A stretch of 64,000 bases of DNA from Caldifermentibacillus hisashii (GTDB lineage Bacteria > Bacillota > Bacilli > Bacillales > Caldibacillaceae): the NCBI RefSeq assembly GCF_027568575.1, contig NZ_JANUVP010000020.1; one strand, written 5' to 3'. The translations under genes and the position numbers were made by a program. Every line of letters starts with the position of its first letter. Position 1 is the stretch's first letter. Below are positions 1-8,216 of this stretch, piece by piece. Under the pieces are notes generated by a model that had not been told where the DNA came from, made no database searches, and worked only from the letters and a program-made list of their open reading frames with translations.

Positions 1-225
1 GGCTATGGCGCAGGAGCACATTAAAGGGGAGTTAGTTTCTCAGTCGCTGGCGCTCGGAGCTAGACAATAAAACTAATCCCGAGTTATTTACCTGTATTTT
101 TATACTTTCTTATAGTATAAAGAAAACTCGGCGATTGCCGAGCCTTTAGGCGAAAGCAGAGCCGCAAGAGCACTTATGCGTTAGGAAAGTAGAAATTGAA
201 AAATTTATACTTTCCTATTAGCCAA
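1..225. repeat. intergenic dispersed repeats at left edge
   Basis: There is no convincing gene here. Two repeat units abut. Bases 60-118 begin CTAGACAATAAAACTAATC and match 20346-20405 at roughly three quarters of positions. Bases 118-178 hold a CTCGG...CCGAG hairpin followed by GCCTTTAGGCGA, and match 7861-7925 closely. Read on the minus strand, bases 1-66 (TTGTCTAGCTCCGAGCGCC...) resemble a repeat that I recall as widespread in Bacillus and Geobacillus intergenic regions; that part is memory, not a search. Plus-strand reading frames at 1-70 are short and look incidental. Confidence 0.6.
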
Positions 226-291
226 AAAAAGCTTTCTCGGTAAGTACTGCCTCTAAACCATCAGGAAGCCTTGATTCCTACCAAGAAAGCT
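226..291 (-). terminator. Rho-independent terminator of the polA-coaE cluster
   Basis: On the minus strand, directly after the coaE stop, a stem GCTTTCTTGGTA pairs with TTACCGAGAAAGC across a loop of about 38 nt and is followed by TTTTTTT. Its position after the last gene of the cluster and the T-run support termination. Confidence 0.75.
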
Positions 292-295
292 CGCT

Positions 296-895
296 TTATA
301 ATATTTTCCAATCTTTTAAGATGGATAGTAATTGAGTTTTTGTTTGTTCAATTGTTCCACGGTTATCAATAACAGCATCCGCCCGTTCCCTTTTTTGTTC
401 AATGGAAAGCTGTGATGTGATTCTTGCCAGCGCTTCTTCTTTTGTCAAATGGTTCCTGTTCATCAAACGTTCCAGTTGTGTCGTTTGATCAACATAAACA
501 ACTAGTACTTTATCAACCATATACGTCAAATTGCTCTCATATAACAAAGGAATGTCAAGAAAAACAACCTTTTCGCCACGACGAAATGCTAATTCCTTTT
601 CTTCATTCATTTTTTTTCGAACTGCCGGATGGACGATAGAGTTTAATAACAGTCGTTTCTCTTCATTTTGAAAAACAAGATCCCCTAATTTCTTGCGGTC
701 GATTTCTCCGTTTGCAAGCAGGATCTCTTCACCAAAATGCTCGACTATTTTTTGATAAGCTTCCTCCCCCGGTTCGACGACAACCCTGGCTACGATATCA
801 GCATCGACAACGGTATAGCCCAATTCCTTAATCATTTTCGAAACCGTACTTTTTCCTGTTGCGATGCTTCCGGTAATCCCGATAACCAATGACAA
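296..895 (-). CDS. coaE: dephospho-CoA kinase
   Basis: This enzyme phosphorylates the ribose 3'-OH of dephospho-CoA, the last step of coenzyme A synthesis, in the cytoplasm. The P-loop GSIATGKST is near the N-terminus and is followed by DADIVAR and the HPAVR segment typical of CoaE. The ORF is open to an ATG at 919, but that codon has no ribosome site. GAGGGG lies six bases before a TTG at 895, giving a product that starts SLVIGITGSIATGKST, about 199 residues, the family length and matching the B. subtilis N-terminus, so I chose TTG. It is the last gene of the polA-mutM-ytaF-coaE cluster, as in B. subtilis, 214 nt behind ytaF. Confidence 0.95.
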   Translation of the reverse strand: MSLVIGITGSIATGKSTVSKMIKELGYTVVDADIVARVVVEPGEEAYQKIVEHFGEEILLANGEIDRKKLGDLVFQNEEKRLLLNSIVHPAVRKKMNEEKELAFRRGEKVVFLDIPLLYESNLTYMVDKVLVVYVDQTTQLERLMNRNHLTKEEALARITSQLSIEQKRERADAVIDNRGTIEQTKTQLLSILKDWKIL

Positions 896-1035
896 CTTCA
901 TCCCCTCTTTATTTCCCATTCTAAAAGCTCACATACTGATATTTTACCATTTTTATCAAGGGGAACCAACTAGGATCAAATTTGAATTTTTCATATATCA
1001 AATAAATTAAGTTTAAACATGCTTTACGGAAACGC

Positions 1036-1115
1036 CACTTTGGACATATCACCAATCTAGATACGTTTCAACATACTTCCCGATAACTCACTTTGGACAA
1101 ATCGTCAATTTAGAT
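1036..1115. repeat. 27-bp direct repeat, two copies
   Basis: Bases 1036-1062 and 1089-1115 both start CACTTTGGACA and end TTTAGAT or TCTAGAT. They agree at 23 of 27 positions with a 53-base period. The second copy includes the ytaF stop codon. The rest of the ytaF-coaE gap shows no gene. Confidence 0.6.
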
Positions 1116-1751
1116 TTTCCATATGCCAATTAAGATAAGTAATAAACCGGGAATAAACGAAAAATGCTTAAATAATTGATTGGAACCGATTGTTGCACCA
1201 AATTTAATGCCGGTTGTAGCAAAGATGGCACTCATCAGCCCAACACAAGCGGCAAGTAAAATTGGTGAAAAACCTAACATAGATGCACCAAAGCCGGCAC
1301 CTAAAGCATCGAGAGATAGAGCTGTACCTAACAAGACAGCTTCATATCCGTTAATCGAACCGGACTTATCTAAATCAGCGGTCATCGGCTTTTTCAAAAT
1401 TTGAATAACAACACCGATTGATTTCAGTTCAAACTTAACCAAAATTTTTTCATGAACGTTTTCAATTGAATCCGTTTTGTCATCCGCTGTACGGAAAAAT
1501 TGCAATAATGCCCAAGCACCTAAAAGGATAAAGACGCTTCCTCCAATGGTTTCCGTCAAATGCGGGGTAAGGATTTTTCCAAAGTGACTACCGATAATCG
1601 ATGCGAAATAGAGGGAAAAAGCGGAACAACAAGCAATGATGAAAATGGCATGAAGCGGAATTTTCACTTTTCTCATGCCATAGGTAAATCCGACATTGAA
1701 GCTATCAATACTTACAGCCAATGCGAGTAATAAGAGTGGGAATAGATCCAA
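1110..1751 (-). CDS. ytaF: sporulation membrane protein YtaF (MntP-like fold)
   Basis: This is a polytopic membrane protein of 213 residues. It has two MntP/DUF204-type halves: residues 1-90 with SIDSFNVGFTYGMRK, and 135-213 with LSLDALGAGFGASML. The inter-half loop carries DLDKSGSINGYEA, whose D-x-D-x-S-x-S-x-N-x-x-E spacing matches an EF-hand-like calcium loop. YtaF is linked to sporulation in Bacillus, but its transport substrate is not established to my knowledge. The start is TTG at 1751, placed nine bases after AAGGAG; no ATG fits. It sits between mutM and coaE, as in B. subtilis. Confidence 0.88.
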   Translation of the reverse strand: MDLFPLLLLALAVSIDSFNVGFTYGMRKVKIPLHAIFIIACCSAFSLYFASIIGSHFGKILTPHLTETIGGSVFILLGAWALLQFFRTADDKTDSIENVHEKILVKFELKSIGVVIQILKKPMTADLDKSGSINGYEAVLLGTALSLDALGAGFGASMLGFSPILLAACVGLMSAIFATTGIKFGATIGSNQLFKHFSFIPGLLLILIGIWKI

Positions 1752-1866
1752 ATGGAACAGCTCCTTTCAACGATTGCTATCCTATCGTATGAAAGGAGCT
1801 TGTCCAATGTTCGTGGTTCTTAGGCGAATAACCTGATGATTGGAAGTTCATCAATAGGAAATGGGT

Positions 1867-2700
1867 TTATATTTTTACTTTTTGGCAGTTTGGGCAAAAA
1901 TGAGTACCACGCCCGCCGACTTTTATTTTTTTAATAGGGGTGCCACAGTTTTTGCACGGTTTCCCTTCCTGAGCATAGGCATTTAACTCCAATTGGAACA
2001 TACCTATCTGCCCTTGGGAATTCACATAGGAACGGATGGTACTTCCCCCTTTTTCGACTGCATCTGCTAGAGTGGCAATGATGGCCTCTCTCAATCTTTT
2101 AACTTCAGATTTTGATAATGAATTGGCAAGCCGTTCGGGATGTATTTTGGCCCGGTACAAAGCTTCGTCCACATAAATATTGCCGAGTCCTGTAACAATT
2201 GTTTGATCAAGGAGAACCGGTTTAATCATTCTCGCCGTTTTTGCTAGTGATTTTGCAAAGTAGGCGGTTGTAAACTCTTTGGCAAACGGTTCCGGTCCCA
2301 GTTGACTGAGCGGTAAATGGTTCATTTCTTCACCGATTGGAAAAATATGCATCGTTCCAAACTTTCGAACATCCCGATATCGCAATTCGGTCCCATCGGT
2401 AAATGAAAAAATGACATGAGTGTGTTTATCAAAAGGTTCTTCTTTCGGGTAGAGTCCGTATTTTCCTTCCATCCGTAAATGAGAGACAAGTGCAACATCA
2501 TTCATGTAAAATATGAGAAACTTTCCCCTTCTTCCCATTGTTTGTATCGTTTGCCCTTTTAATAAAACGATAAATTCTTCAACATCTGGCGGGTTTTTTA
2601 TTATCTTTGGCCAAAATACTTTTACATCCTTGATTGTTTTCCCGAGGACGATTGCCTCAAGTGTTCGTTTGATTGTTTCAACTTCTGGTAATTCCGGCAT
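1867..2700 (-). CDS. mutM: formamidopyrimidine-DNA glycosylase (Fpg)
   Basis: This base-excision repair enzyme removes 8-oxoguanine and formamidopyrimidines and nicks the abasic site. The N-terminus MPELPEVET supplies the catalytic Pro (after Met removal) and Glu. GRRGKFL holds the beta-turn lysine region. The helix-two-turn-helix lies around residues 160-200 (QTIVTGLGNIYVDEALY). The C-terminus has a CxxC...CxxC zinc finger (CKNCG, CPNCQ). The length of 277 residues is normal. GAAAGGAAAGG precedes the ATG. It lies 156 nt downstream of polA, as expected for Bacilli. Confidence 0.97.
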   Translation of the reverse strand: MPELPEVETIKRTLEAIVLGKTIKDVKVFWPKIIKNPPDVEEFIVLLKGQTIQTMGRRGKFLIFYMNDVALVSHLRMEGKYGLYPKEEPFDKHTHVIFSFTDGTELRYRDVRKFGTMHIFPIGEEMNHLPLSQLGPEPFAKEFTTAYFAKSLAKTARMIKPVLLDQTIVTGLGNIYVDEALYRAKIHPERLANSLSKSEVKRLREAIIATLADAVEKGGSTIRSYVNSQGQIGMFQLELNAYAQEGKPCKNCGTPIKKIKVGGRGTHFCPNCQKVKI

Positions 2701-2804
2701 AAGTTTTCCTTTCCTTTCATTGTTTAAAGCGAAATGCGCAAAATCAAAATTCAGCGGAGTAATACGAAGGTTTAGAAGAGAAATTAGCCATTTTCTAAGG
2801 AAAA

Positions 2805-2830
2805 CCAGCCCATTTTTTCCTATGGGCCGG
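2805..2830 (-). terminator. hairpin between polA and mutM
   Basis: A nine-pair stem, CCGGCCCAT with ATGGGCTGG (minus strand), is followed by TTTTCC. On the plus strand the same stem is followed by TTTTTT, so it may stop transcription in both directions. It could reduce read-through from polA into mutM. Confidence 0.6.
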
Positions 2831-2856
2831 CTTTTTTCTAGTATAAGGCATTCGTT

Positions 2857-5487
2857 TTACTTCGCATCAAACCATGTCGGACCGTAAGCATAATCAACTT
2901 TCAATGGCACTTTAAGTTCAAGCGCATGCTCCATAACGTCCGGAACAATCTCCTTTAATTTATCCACTTCATCTTCCGGCGCTTCAAAGATAAGTTCATC
3001 ATGAACTTGTAAAAGGAGGCGTGCTTGTAATTTTTCCGTCTTTAATCTCTCGGCCATATCGATCATTGCTTTTTTAATGATATCAGCGGCACTCCCTTGA
3101 ATCGGTGTATTCATGGCTGTCCGCTCGGCAAAACTGCGCACATTGAAATTCCGGCTCGTGATTTCAGGAATATAACGTCTCCGGTGTAATAATGTGGTGA
3201 CATATCCATTTTGTTTTGCTTCTTGGACGATATCTTCCATATACTGTTTAACTTGCGGATAACTTTTAAAATAGCGTTCAATAAATTGACCGGCTTCTTT
3301 CCTTGTAATCCCTAAGTTTTGCGACAAACCATAATCACTGATGCCGTAAACGATACCGAAATTGACTGCTTTTGCCTGTCTTCGCATATTACTTGTCACT
3401 TCATCATGAGCAACATGAAAGACATCCATTGCCGTTTTTGTATGAATATCAAGGCCTTGTTTAAAGGCATCGATCAATCGTTCATCTCCCGAAATATGAG
3501 CAAGTACCCGTAACTCAATTTGCGAGTAATCCGCCGAAAACATCACCCAACCTTTTTCCGATGGGACAAATGCTTGCCTGATTTTTCGTCCTTCTTCTAA
3601 ACGAATCGGGATATTTTGTAAATTCGGATCGGTGGAGCTGAGCCGCCCGGTTTGGGTTAACGCTTGATTAAAACGAGTATGGACTTTTCCGTCTTCCGGA
3701 TTAACGACTTTCAATAAGCCTTCAATATATGTCGATTGTAATTTACCAAGTTGGCGATATGTTAAAATTTGATCAACAATCTCATGTTCCGTTTGCAATT
3801 TTTCCAATACATCCGCTGACGTTGAATAGCCGGTTTTTGTCTTTTTAATGACCGGTAAACCTAGTTTATCAAATAAAATGACACCGAGTTGTTTCGGGGA
3901 ATTGATATTGAATGGTTCACCGGCCAATTGGTGAATTTTTCCTTCAATCTCATTTAACCGTTTTTTAATTTCTTCTCCCATTTCTTTCAAACGGTTTACA
4001 TCAACTGCTACTCCGGTGCTTTCCATTTCCGCTAAAATTCTCGACAGCGGCATTTCTAGTTCGATAAATAGCTCGTATTGTTCATTTTTCTTCAGTTCAT
4101 CAATCAAGCGATCTTTTAAATGGTAAATGGCCAAGGCTTTTCGAACGATGGTTTCAGCCCGTTCTTTATCCGTCAATGATGTCCGTTTCGCCCCTTTCCC
4201 ATAAACTGTATCATCAGCTAATACTTGGTTGTAATGATGGGCTTTTGCGACATCACTAAAATCTTGGATTGTCTCGGACGGATTTAATAAGTAAGAGGCA
4301 ATTAGTAAATCAAAGTCAATTCCGTTTACGTCCATACCAAGTTTTTGTAATGAAACAATCGTTCGTTTCGCATCATATACGGCAAGTTTCGTTTTTTCAT
4401 CTTCAAGCCATGCTTTAAAAACCGAAGAAGATTTTACGACATCAACCGGAAGATAGTAATTTCCTGTATCATTGACCAGCCCCAGCCCGATGATTGGAGC
4501 ATAATGGTAATTATCTTCAATGATTTCCACATATAGCGCACTATTTTGTTGTAATATTTCCTCGGTAATTTCTTTTACAAATTCGAATTCGACTTCTTCC
4601 AATTTCTGATCTTCAATCTGAACAGACGAATCCATTTTTTCAAGAAAAGATTGGAAGCCGAGTTCTTTATATAGTGAAACAAGCTTTTCTGTGTTTGCGC
4701 CTTGATAATTAATGTCAGCTAATCCGATATCAATCGGCGCTTCACGAAAAATCGTCGCTAATTGCTTACTCATTAATGCCTGATCTTTGTAAGTCGATAA
4801 GTTTTCTTGCAATTTTTTCCCGCTTACTTGGTCAACCGACTCTAATAAATTTTCAACCGAATGATATTGTTTTAACAGTTTGATAGCCGTTTTTTCCCCA
4901 ATACCCGGAACGCCGGGAATATTGTCGCTTGCATCCCCCATCAAACCTTTCATATCAATAATTTGTTCCGGACTTAAGCCATACTTTTCTTTTATATGGT
5001 CAGGTGTATATTTTTCAATATCGGTAACACCTTTACGGGTAACTAAGACCGTTGTTTTTTCAGAAGCCAGCTGGGTTAAGTCTTTATCACCGGAAACGAT
5101 TCGTACTTCAAAATTGTTTTCTTCAGCTTGTTTTGATAATGTTCCGATAATATCATCGGCTTCATAATTTTCCAGTTCGTATTGAGCAATTCCGTGTGCT
5201 TTTAATAATTCACGAAGATATGGAAATTGTTCGGATAATTCAGGGGGTGTTTTTTGCCGACCACCTTTATAATCACTATAAGTTTCATGTCGAAAAGTCG
5301 TTTTTCCTGCATCAAAAGCGACTAATATATGTGTTGGTTTTTCTTCCTTTAAAATTTTTTCCAGCATCATAGCAAATCCGTAAACAGCATTTGTATGTAT
5401 ACCTTTATCATTATTCAATAGCGGCAAGGCGAAGAACGCACGGTATGCGACACTATTTCCGTCAATTAAAACTACTTTCTTATTCAA
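2857..5487 (-). CDS. polA: DNA polymerase I
   Basis: This enzyme does repair and Okazaki-fragment processing. In order it has: a 5'-3' exonuclease domain (about residues 1-290, with VLIDGNSVAYRAFF and GDASDNIPGVPGIGEKTA), a 3'-5' exonuclease-like domain (about 300-465) lacking the DxE metal-binding pair and so probably inactive, as in other Bacillus/Geobacillus Pol I, and the polymerase. Polymerase motif A is DYSQIELR, motif B RRQAKAVNFGIVYG and motif C QVHDELIFE. The frame is open upstream to 5559, but GGGGG seven bases before a TTG at 5487 gives LNKKVVLIDGNS and 876 residues, matching the Bacillus length, so I chose TTG. It heads the mutM-ytaF-coaE cluster. Confidence 0.96.
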   Translation of the reverse strand: MNKKVVLIDGNSVAYRAFFALPLLNNDKGIHTNAVYGFAMMLEKILKEEKPTHILVAFDAGKTTFRHETYSDYKGGRQKTPPELSEQFPYLRELLKAHGIAQYELENYEADDIIGTLSKQAEENNFEVRIVSGDKDLTQLASEKTTVLVTRKGVTDIEKYTPDHIKEKYGLSPEQIIDMKGLMGDASDNIPGVPGIGEKTAIKLLKQYHSVENLLESVDQVSGKKLQENLSTYKDQALMSKQLATIFREAPIDIGLADINYQGANTEKLVSLYKELGFQSFLEKMDSSVQIEDQKLEEVEFEFVKEITEEILQQNSALYVEIIEDNYHYAPIIGLGLVNDTGNYYLPVDVVKSSSVFKAWLEDEKTKLAVYDAKRTIVSLQKLGMDVNGIDFDLLIASYLLNPSETIQDFSDVAKAHHYNQVLADDTVYGKGAKRTSLTDKERAETIVRKALAIYHLKDRLIDELKKNEQYELFIELEMPLSRILAEMESTGVAVDVNRLKEMGEEIKKRLNEIEGKIHQLAGEPFNINSPKQLGVILFDKLGLPVIKKTKTGYSTSADVLEKLQTEHEIVDQILTYRQLGKLQSTYIEGLLKVVNPEDGKVHTRFNQALTQTGRLSSTDPNLQNIPIRLEEGRKIRQAFVPSEKGWVMFSADYSQIELRVLAHISGDERLIDAFKQGLDIHTKTAMDVFHVAHDEVTSNMRRQAKAVNFGIVYGISDYGLSQNLGITRKEAGQFIERYFKSYPQVKQYMEDIVQEAKQNGYVTTLLHRRRYIPEITSRNFNVRSFAERTAMNTPIQGSAADIIKKAMIDMAERLKTEKLQARLLLQVHDELIFEAPEDEVDKLKEIVPDVMEHALELKVPLKVDYAYGPTWFDAK

Positions 5488-5670
5488 AATATAACCCCCG
5501 TTTCTTTTGACACTCACTAATATTGTAGATTGTATCCGGCTTCTTATCATATGTTCCAAAAGCCAAATATAGATGAACCGAGTGTACGGAATAAAAGAAA
5601 TAGCCGTTTTCCTTACCTTATTCTAGCATGGAATGAAGGGAAAGGAAAACGACCGCATGATCAATTTACA

Positions 5671-5830
5671 TTCACTTTATCCCGCACTAACGGTCACTAA
5701 ATCTTTCTCCCGTGGCTTAGGGGGGAAAACAAAAATGAACAGTGGAAAGATAAGTGCCCGTAAGTGCCCGATTGGTTCAACTAACCTTCAGTGGGATGAA
5801 GAACTCCCACTGAAGGAAGTTTCACTTTAT
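5671..5830 (+). repeat. dispersed two-stem-loop element, copy 1
   Basis: The element is bounded by the 10-base direct repeat TTCACTTTAT at 5671-5680 and 5821-5830. Inside are an outer pairing ATCTTTC/GGAAAGAT, a linker GCCCGATTGGTTCAACTAAC, and a perfect 11-pair hairpin at 5785-5816 (CCTTCAGTGGG with CCCACTGAAGG). TAAGTGCCCG is duplicated in tandem at 5751-5770. The inverted copy at 32270-32391 shares the linker and keeps both stems with compensatory changes. It lies immediately downstream of hflC. It may be a palindromic transposable remnant or a structured RNA. No protein is credible in it. The rest of the 5488-5843 gap shows nothing else. Confidence 0.75.
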
Positions 5831-5843
5831 TTGAAAAGCCTAC

Positions 5844-6776
5844 TTATTCAACATATCCTTGTAGTAATCTCGCATATGGAGAGTTGGACGGTAAAATAAT
5901 GACAGTTTGGTCATTAATTGTCTTTTTATACGACTCCAAAGTTCTAAACAAACGGTAGAATTCCGGGTCTTTCGAAAAAGCTTCATTATAAATTTGTGCA
6001 GCTTCCCCTTCCCCTTCTGACCGGATTACCTCGGCATCTGCTTTCGCTTTGGAAATCATTTCTTGGTATTCTCGATCGGTTTCAGCCATAATTTTATTTT
6101 TTTCCGCATCCCCTTGAGATAAATAGTCCTGAGCCGTAGATTCCCGCTCACTGATCATTCGGGTATAAACGGATTGTTCGTTTTCAGCAGGCAAATCGGT
6201 GCGCTTAATACGGACATCGGATACGACTATCCCATATTGGTCCTTCTTCAAAAGTTCATTTACTTGCTCAGTTACCCGGTCATTCAGGCTTCCGCGAGAT
6301 GAATTTTCATCATTTATAATTTCATCGTAGTTTAACTGACCAAGTTCAGAACGGACAACGGAATAGACAAACTCCTCCATTCTTGCTTCGGCACTTTCCA
6401 TCGTTCGTGCATTTATAATTAAGCTTTCAGGATCTTCAATTTTCCAAATCGCATAGTTATCGATAATCATCCGTTTCTTATCTTTCGTATTAATTTCCGA
6501 CTGCTCGACGTCCAATGTCATTTGATATTTCGGCAATGTTGTGACGGTCTGGATAAACGGTACTTTTATATGAATGCCCGGATCACTGATGACTCGTTTA
6601 ATTTCTCCAAACTGACGAACGATTTTATACTCCCCTTCTTTTACAATAAAAATATTGGTAAATATCAAGAATAGCAGGAGTAAAGTGATTAAAATAACGA
6701 TACCGGTTTTAATCCATTTTCGAAATGGAATATCTGTTCTTTTTTTCTCCATATCAATTACTTTACCTTTACTCAT
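5844..6776 (-). CDS. hflC: SPFH-family membrane protein HflC
   Basis: This is the partner of HflK; in E. coli the pair forms a membrane cage around the FtsH protease and modulates it. The protein has a short cytosolic lead, one membrane segment (IVILITLLLLFLIFTNIFIV), then a prohibitin/SPFH domain beginning VKEGEYKIVRQFGE and a charged coiled-coil (EAEKNKIMAETDREYQEMIS). I start at ATG 6776, which overlaps the hflK stop by eight bases; a GTG at 6788 in the same frame is an alternative. It is co-transcribed with hflK. The pair is not at this position in B. subtilis. Confidence 0.88.
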   Translation of the reverse strand: MSKGKVIDMEKKRTDIPFRKWIKTGIVILITLLLLFLIFTNIFIVKEGEYKIVRQFGEIKRVISDPGIHIKVPFIQTVTTLPKYQMTLDVEQSEINTKDKKRMIIDNYAIWKIEDPESLIINARTMESAEARMEEFVYSVVRSELGQLNYDEIINDENSSRGSLNDRVTEQVNELLKKDQYGIVVSDVRIKRTDLPAENEQSVYTRMISERESTAQDYLSQGDAEKNKIMAETDREYQEMISKAKADAEVIRSEGEGEAAQIYNEAFSKDPEFYRLFRTLESYKKTINDQTVIILPSNSPYARLLQGYVE

Positions 6777-7764
6777 TATTTTTTTCACTTCCTTCCTGTT
6801 TTGTTCCTGAACTTTGACTCTCGTTCGCGTTATTCTCTTTTCTTTCTAGCGGAGCAATCGGTAAATATTTCAATGTTTCACCATCATCATTCATAATATA
6901 AATTTGTGCATTAGGAAGCACTTGTTCTATCGTTTCAATTGTTAACCGTTCACGGGTCACATCCGGACTACTTTTATATTGTTCATACAAACGGTTGAAA
7001 ACGGATACACTCCCTCTTGCTGCTTCAACACGTGCGGCTTTGTCTCCCTGTGCTCTTGAAATAATCGCAGCGACTTCTCCCTCAGCCTCATTCATTTTTT
7101 GGTTACGATATTTTTGTGCCTCATTAATTTTTGTGTTCATCGTTTCTCTTGCGTCAGTTACATTGGTAAATGCCGCTCGGACTTCATCATTTGGCAATTC
7201 TACATCTTGTAATTTTACAGCCAAAACCGTAATGCCTATATCATATTTCGTGACCAAATCTGATAAAATTTCTCGGACATTCCCTTCAATATCCGCCCTG
7301 CCTGATGTTAATGCATCATCAATTTTCGAACTCCCGATAATACTACGTAACGATGCACTTGTCGCATCATACAAGATTTCTTGTGGTACTTCCGAATTGT
7401 ACAAATATTTAACCGGGTCTGTGATTTTCCATTGAACAACAAGATCTGCCAAAACGATATTTTCATCACCGGTAATCATTTTTGTGTCATTTTGATTCTC
7501 TGAAACTACCTTCCCGCCTTTTTCCTTATAGCCAAATTGTAGACTATATGTTTCCTTGGACAGCTTATCTACCGTTTGAATCGGCCAAGGGAATTTAAAC
7601 TTTAAACCAGGCTCCGTTACTGTATCCTCTGCCTTGCCGAATGTTAAAATAACCGCTTGCTCTGATTCATCAACCGTATACCAAGATGTGAATCCGACTA
7701 GTACGAGTAATAAAATCCCGATAACAATCCCCGCAACTGTATAAATCTGTTTCAGATTTACCAT
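6769..7764 (-). CDS. hflK: SPFH-family membrane protein HflK
   Basis: The N-terminal membrane segment (residues about 8-29, IYTVAGIVIGILLLVLVGFT) is followed by VDESEQAVILTFGKAEDTVTEPGLKFKF, the start of the SPFH domain. It continues through VQWKITDPVKYLYN and ends in a coiled-coil (TMNTKINEAQKYRNQ) and a hydrophilic tail. The length of 331 residues suits bacterial HflK without the glycine-rich N-terminus of E. coli. GAGAGGGAG precedes the ATG. It is the first gene of a two-gene unit with hflC. A likely FtsH modulator; that role is inferred from the family. Confidence 0.88.
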   Translation of the reverse strand: MVNLKQIYTVAGIVIGILLLVLVGFTSWYTVDESEQAVILTFGKAEDTVTEPGLKFKFPWPIQTVDKLSKETYSLQFGYKEKGGKVVSENQNDTKMITGDENIVLADLVVQWKITDPVKYLYNSEVPQEILYDATSASLRSIIGSSKIDDALTSGRADIEGNVREILSDLVTKYDIGITVLAVKLQDVELPNDEVRAAFTNVTDARETMNTKINEAQKYRNQKMNEAEGEVAAIISRAQGDKAARVEAARGSVSVFNRLYEQYKSSPDVTRERLTIETIEQVLPNAQIYIMNDDGETLKYLPIAPLERKENNANESQSSGTKQEGSEKNNE

Positions 7765-8000
7765 ATAATCTCCCTCTCTAGATACTGTTTCAAATATATA
7801 CGGATCAATTAACAGATAGGTTTCAGTAAATTTTCTGGTCCGGCGATTTCGCAGCCAGAAAATAAAGAAAACTCGGCGACTACCGAGCCTTTAGGCGATG
7901 GCAAAGCCGTAGTTGCACTTATACTTAAAACTTAAAATTTCCCACTACGTCGAATTTGCTTCTTTGCTGGAAATTTATACTTTCTTAACGTATAAAAAAA
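7765..8000. repeat. hflK upstream region with dispersed hairpin repeat, copy 2
   Basis: No gene is seen between 7765 and 8216. Bases 7861-7925 repeat the element at 118-178: TAAAGAAAACTCGGCGA, a CTCGG/CCGAG hairpin, then GCCTTTAGGCGA and GCACTTAT. Both copies are followed by AAATTTATACTTTC. A shorter relative is at 47801-47835. The promoter for hflKC should lie in 7770-7860, but I see no strong -35/-10 pair. Confidence 0.6.
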
Positions 8001-8074
8001 GACTGTCCTATACATGGCTTTTGTCTGCTCTGTTCCCGTTTACGAGAAGACAGACATTATACCATAGGACAGCC
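8001..8074 (-). terminator. terminator of phoPR
   Basis: On the minus strand, about 140 nt after phoR, CTGTCCTAT pairs with ATAGGACAG; an inner TGTCT/AGACA pairing lies in the loop, and TTTTTTT follows. A strong intrinsic terminator. Confidence 0.75.
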
Positions 8075-8216
8075 CTCTATCCATCCAGTTCTTGGACGTT
8101 GGGGTTTTCATAACCAATATATACTGCCAATTTAAATTCTATATGGAGGTTTTGTTAATTGTTTGTAAATTAAACTGTTTTTCCTGATCGTTTATAACTA
8201 TTACGACTAGGTCATG

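Noticed and set aside
1..70. Short plus-strand frame ending at 70 (MAQEHIKGELVSQ...)
   Set aside because: It lies in repeat-like DNA and shows no ribosome site or family likeness.
5633..5899. 88-codon plus-strand frame over the hflC 3' end
   Set aside because: It lies across the two-stem repeat and runs into hflC antisense; its only similarity to the frame at 32189-32413 comes from the shared repeat DNA.
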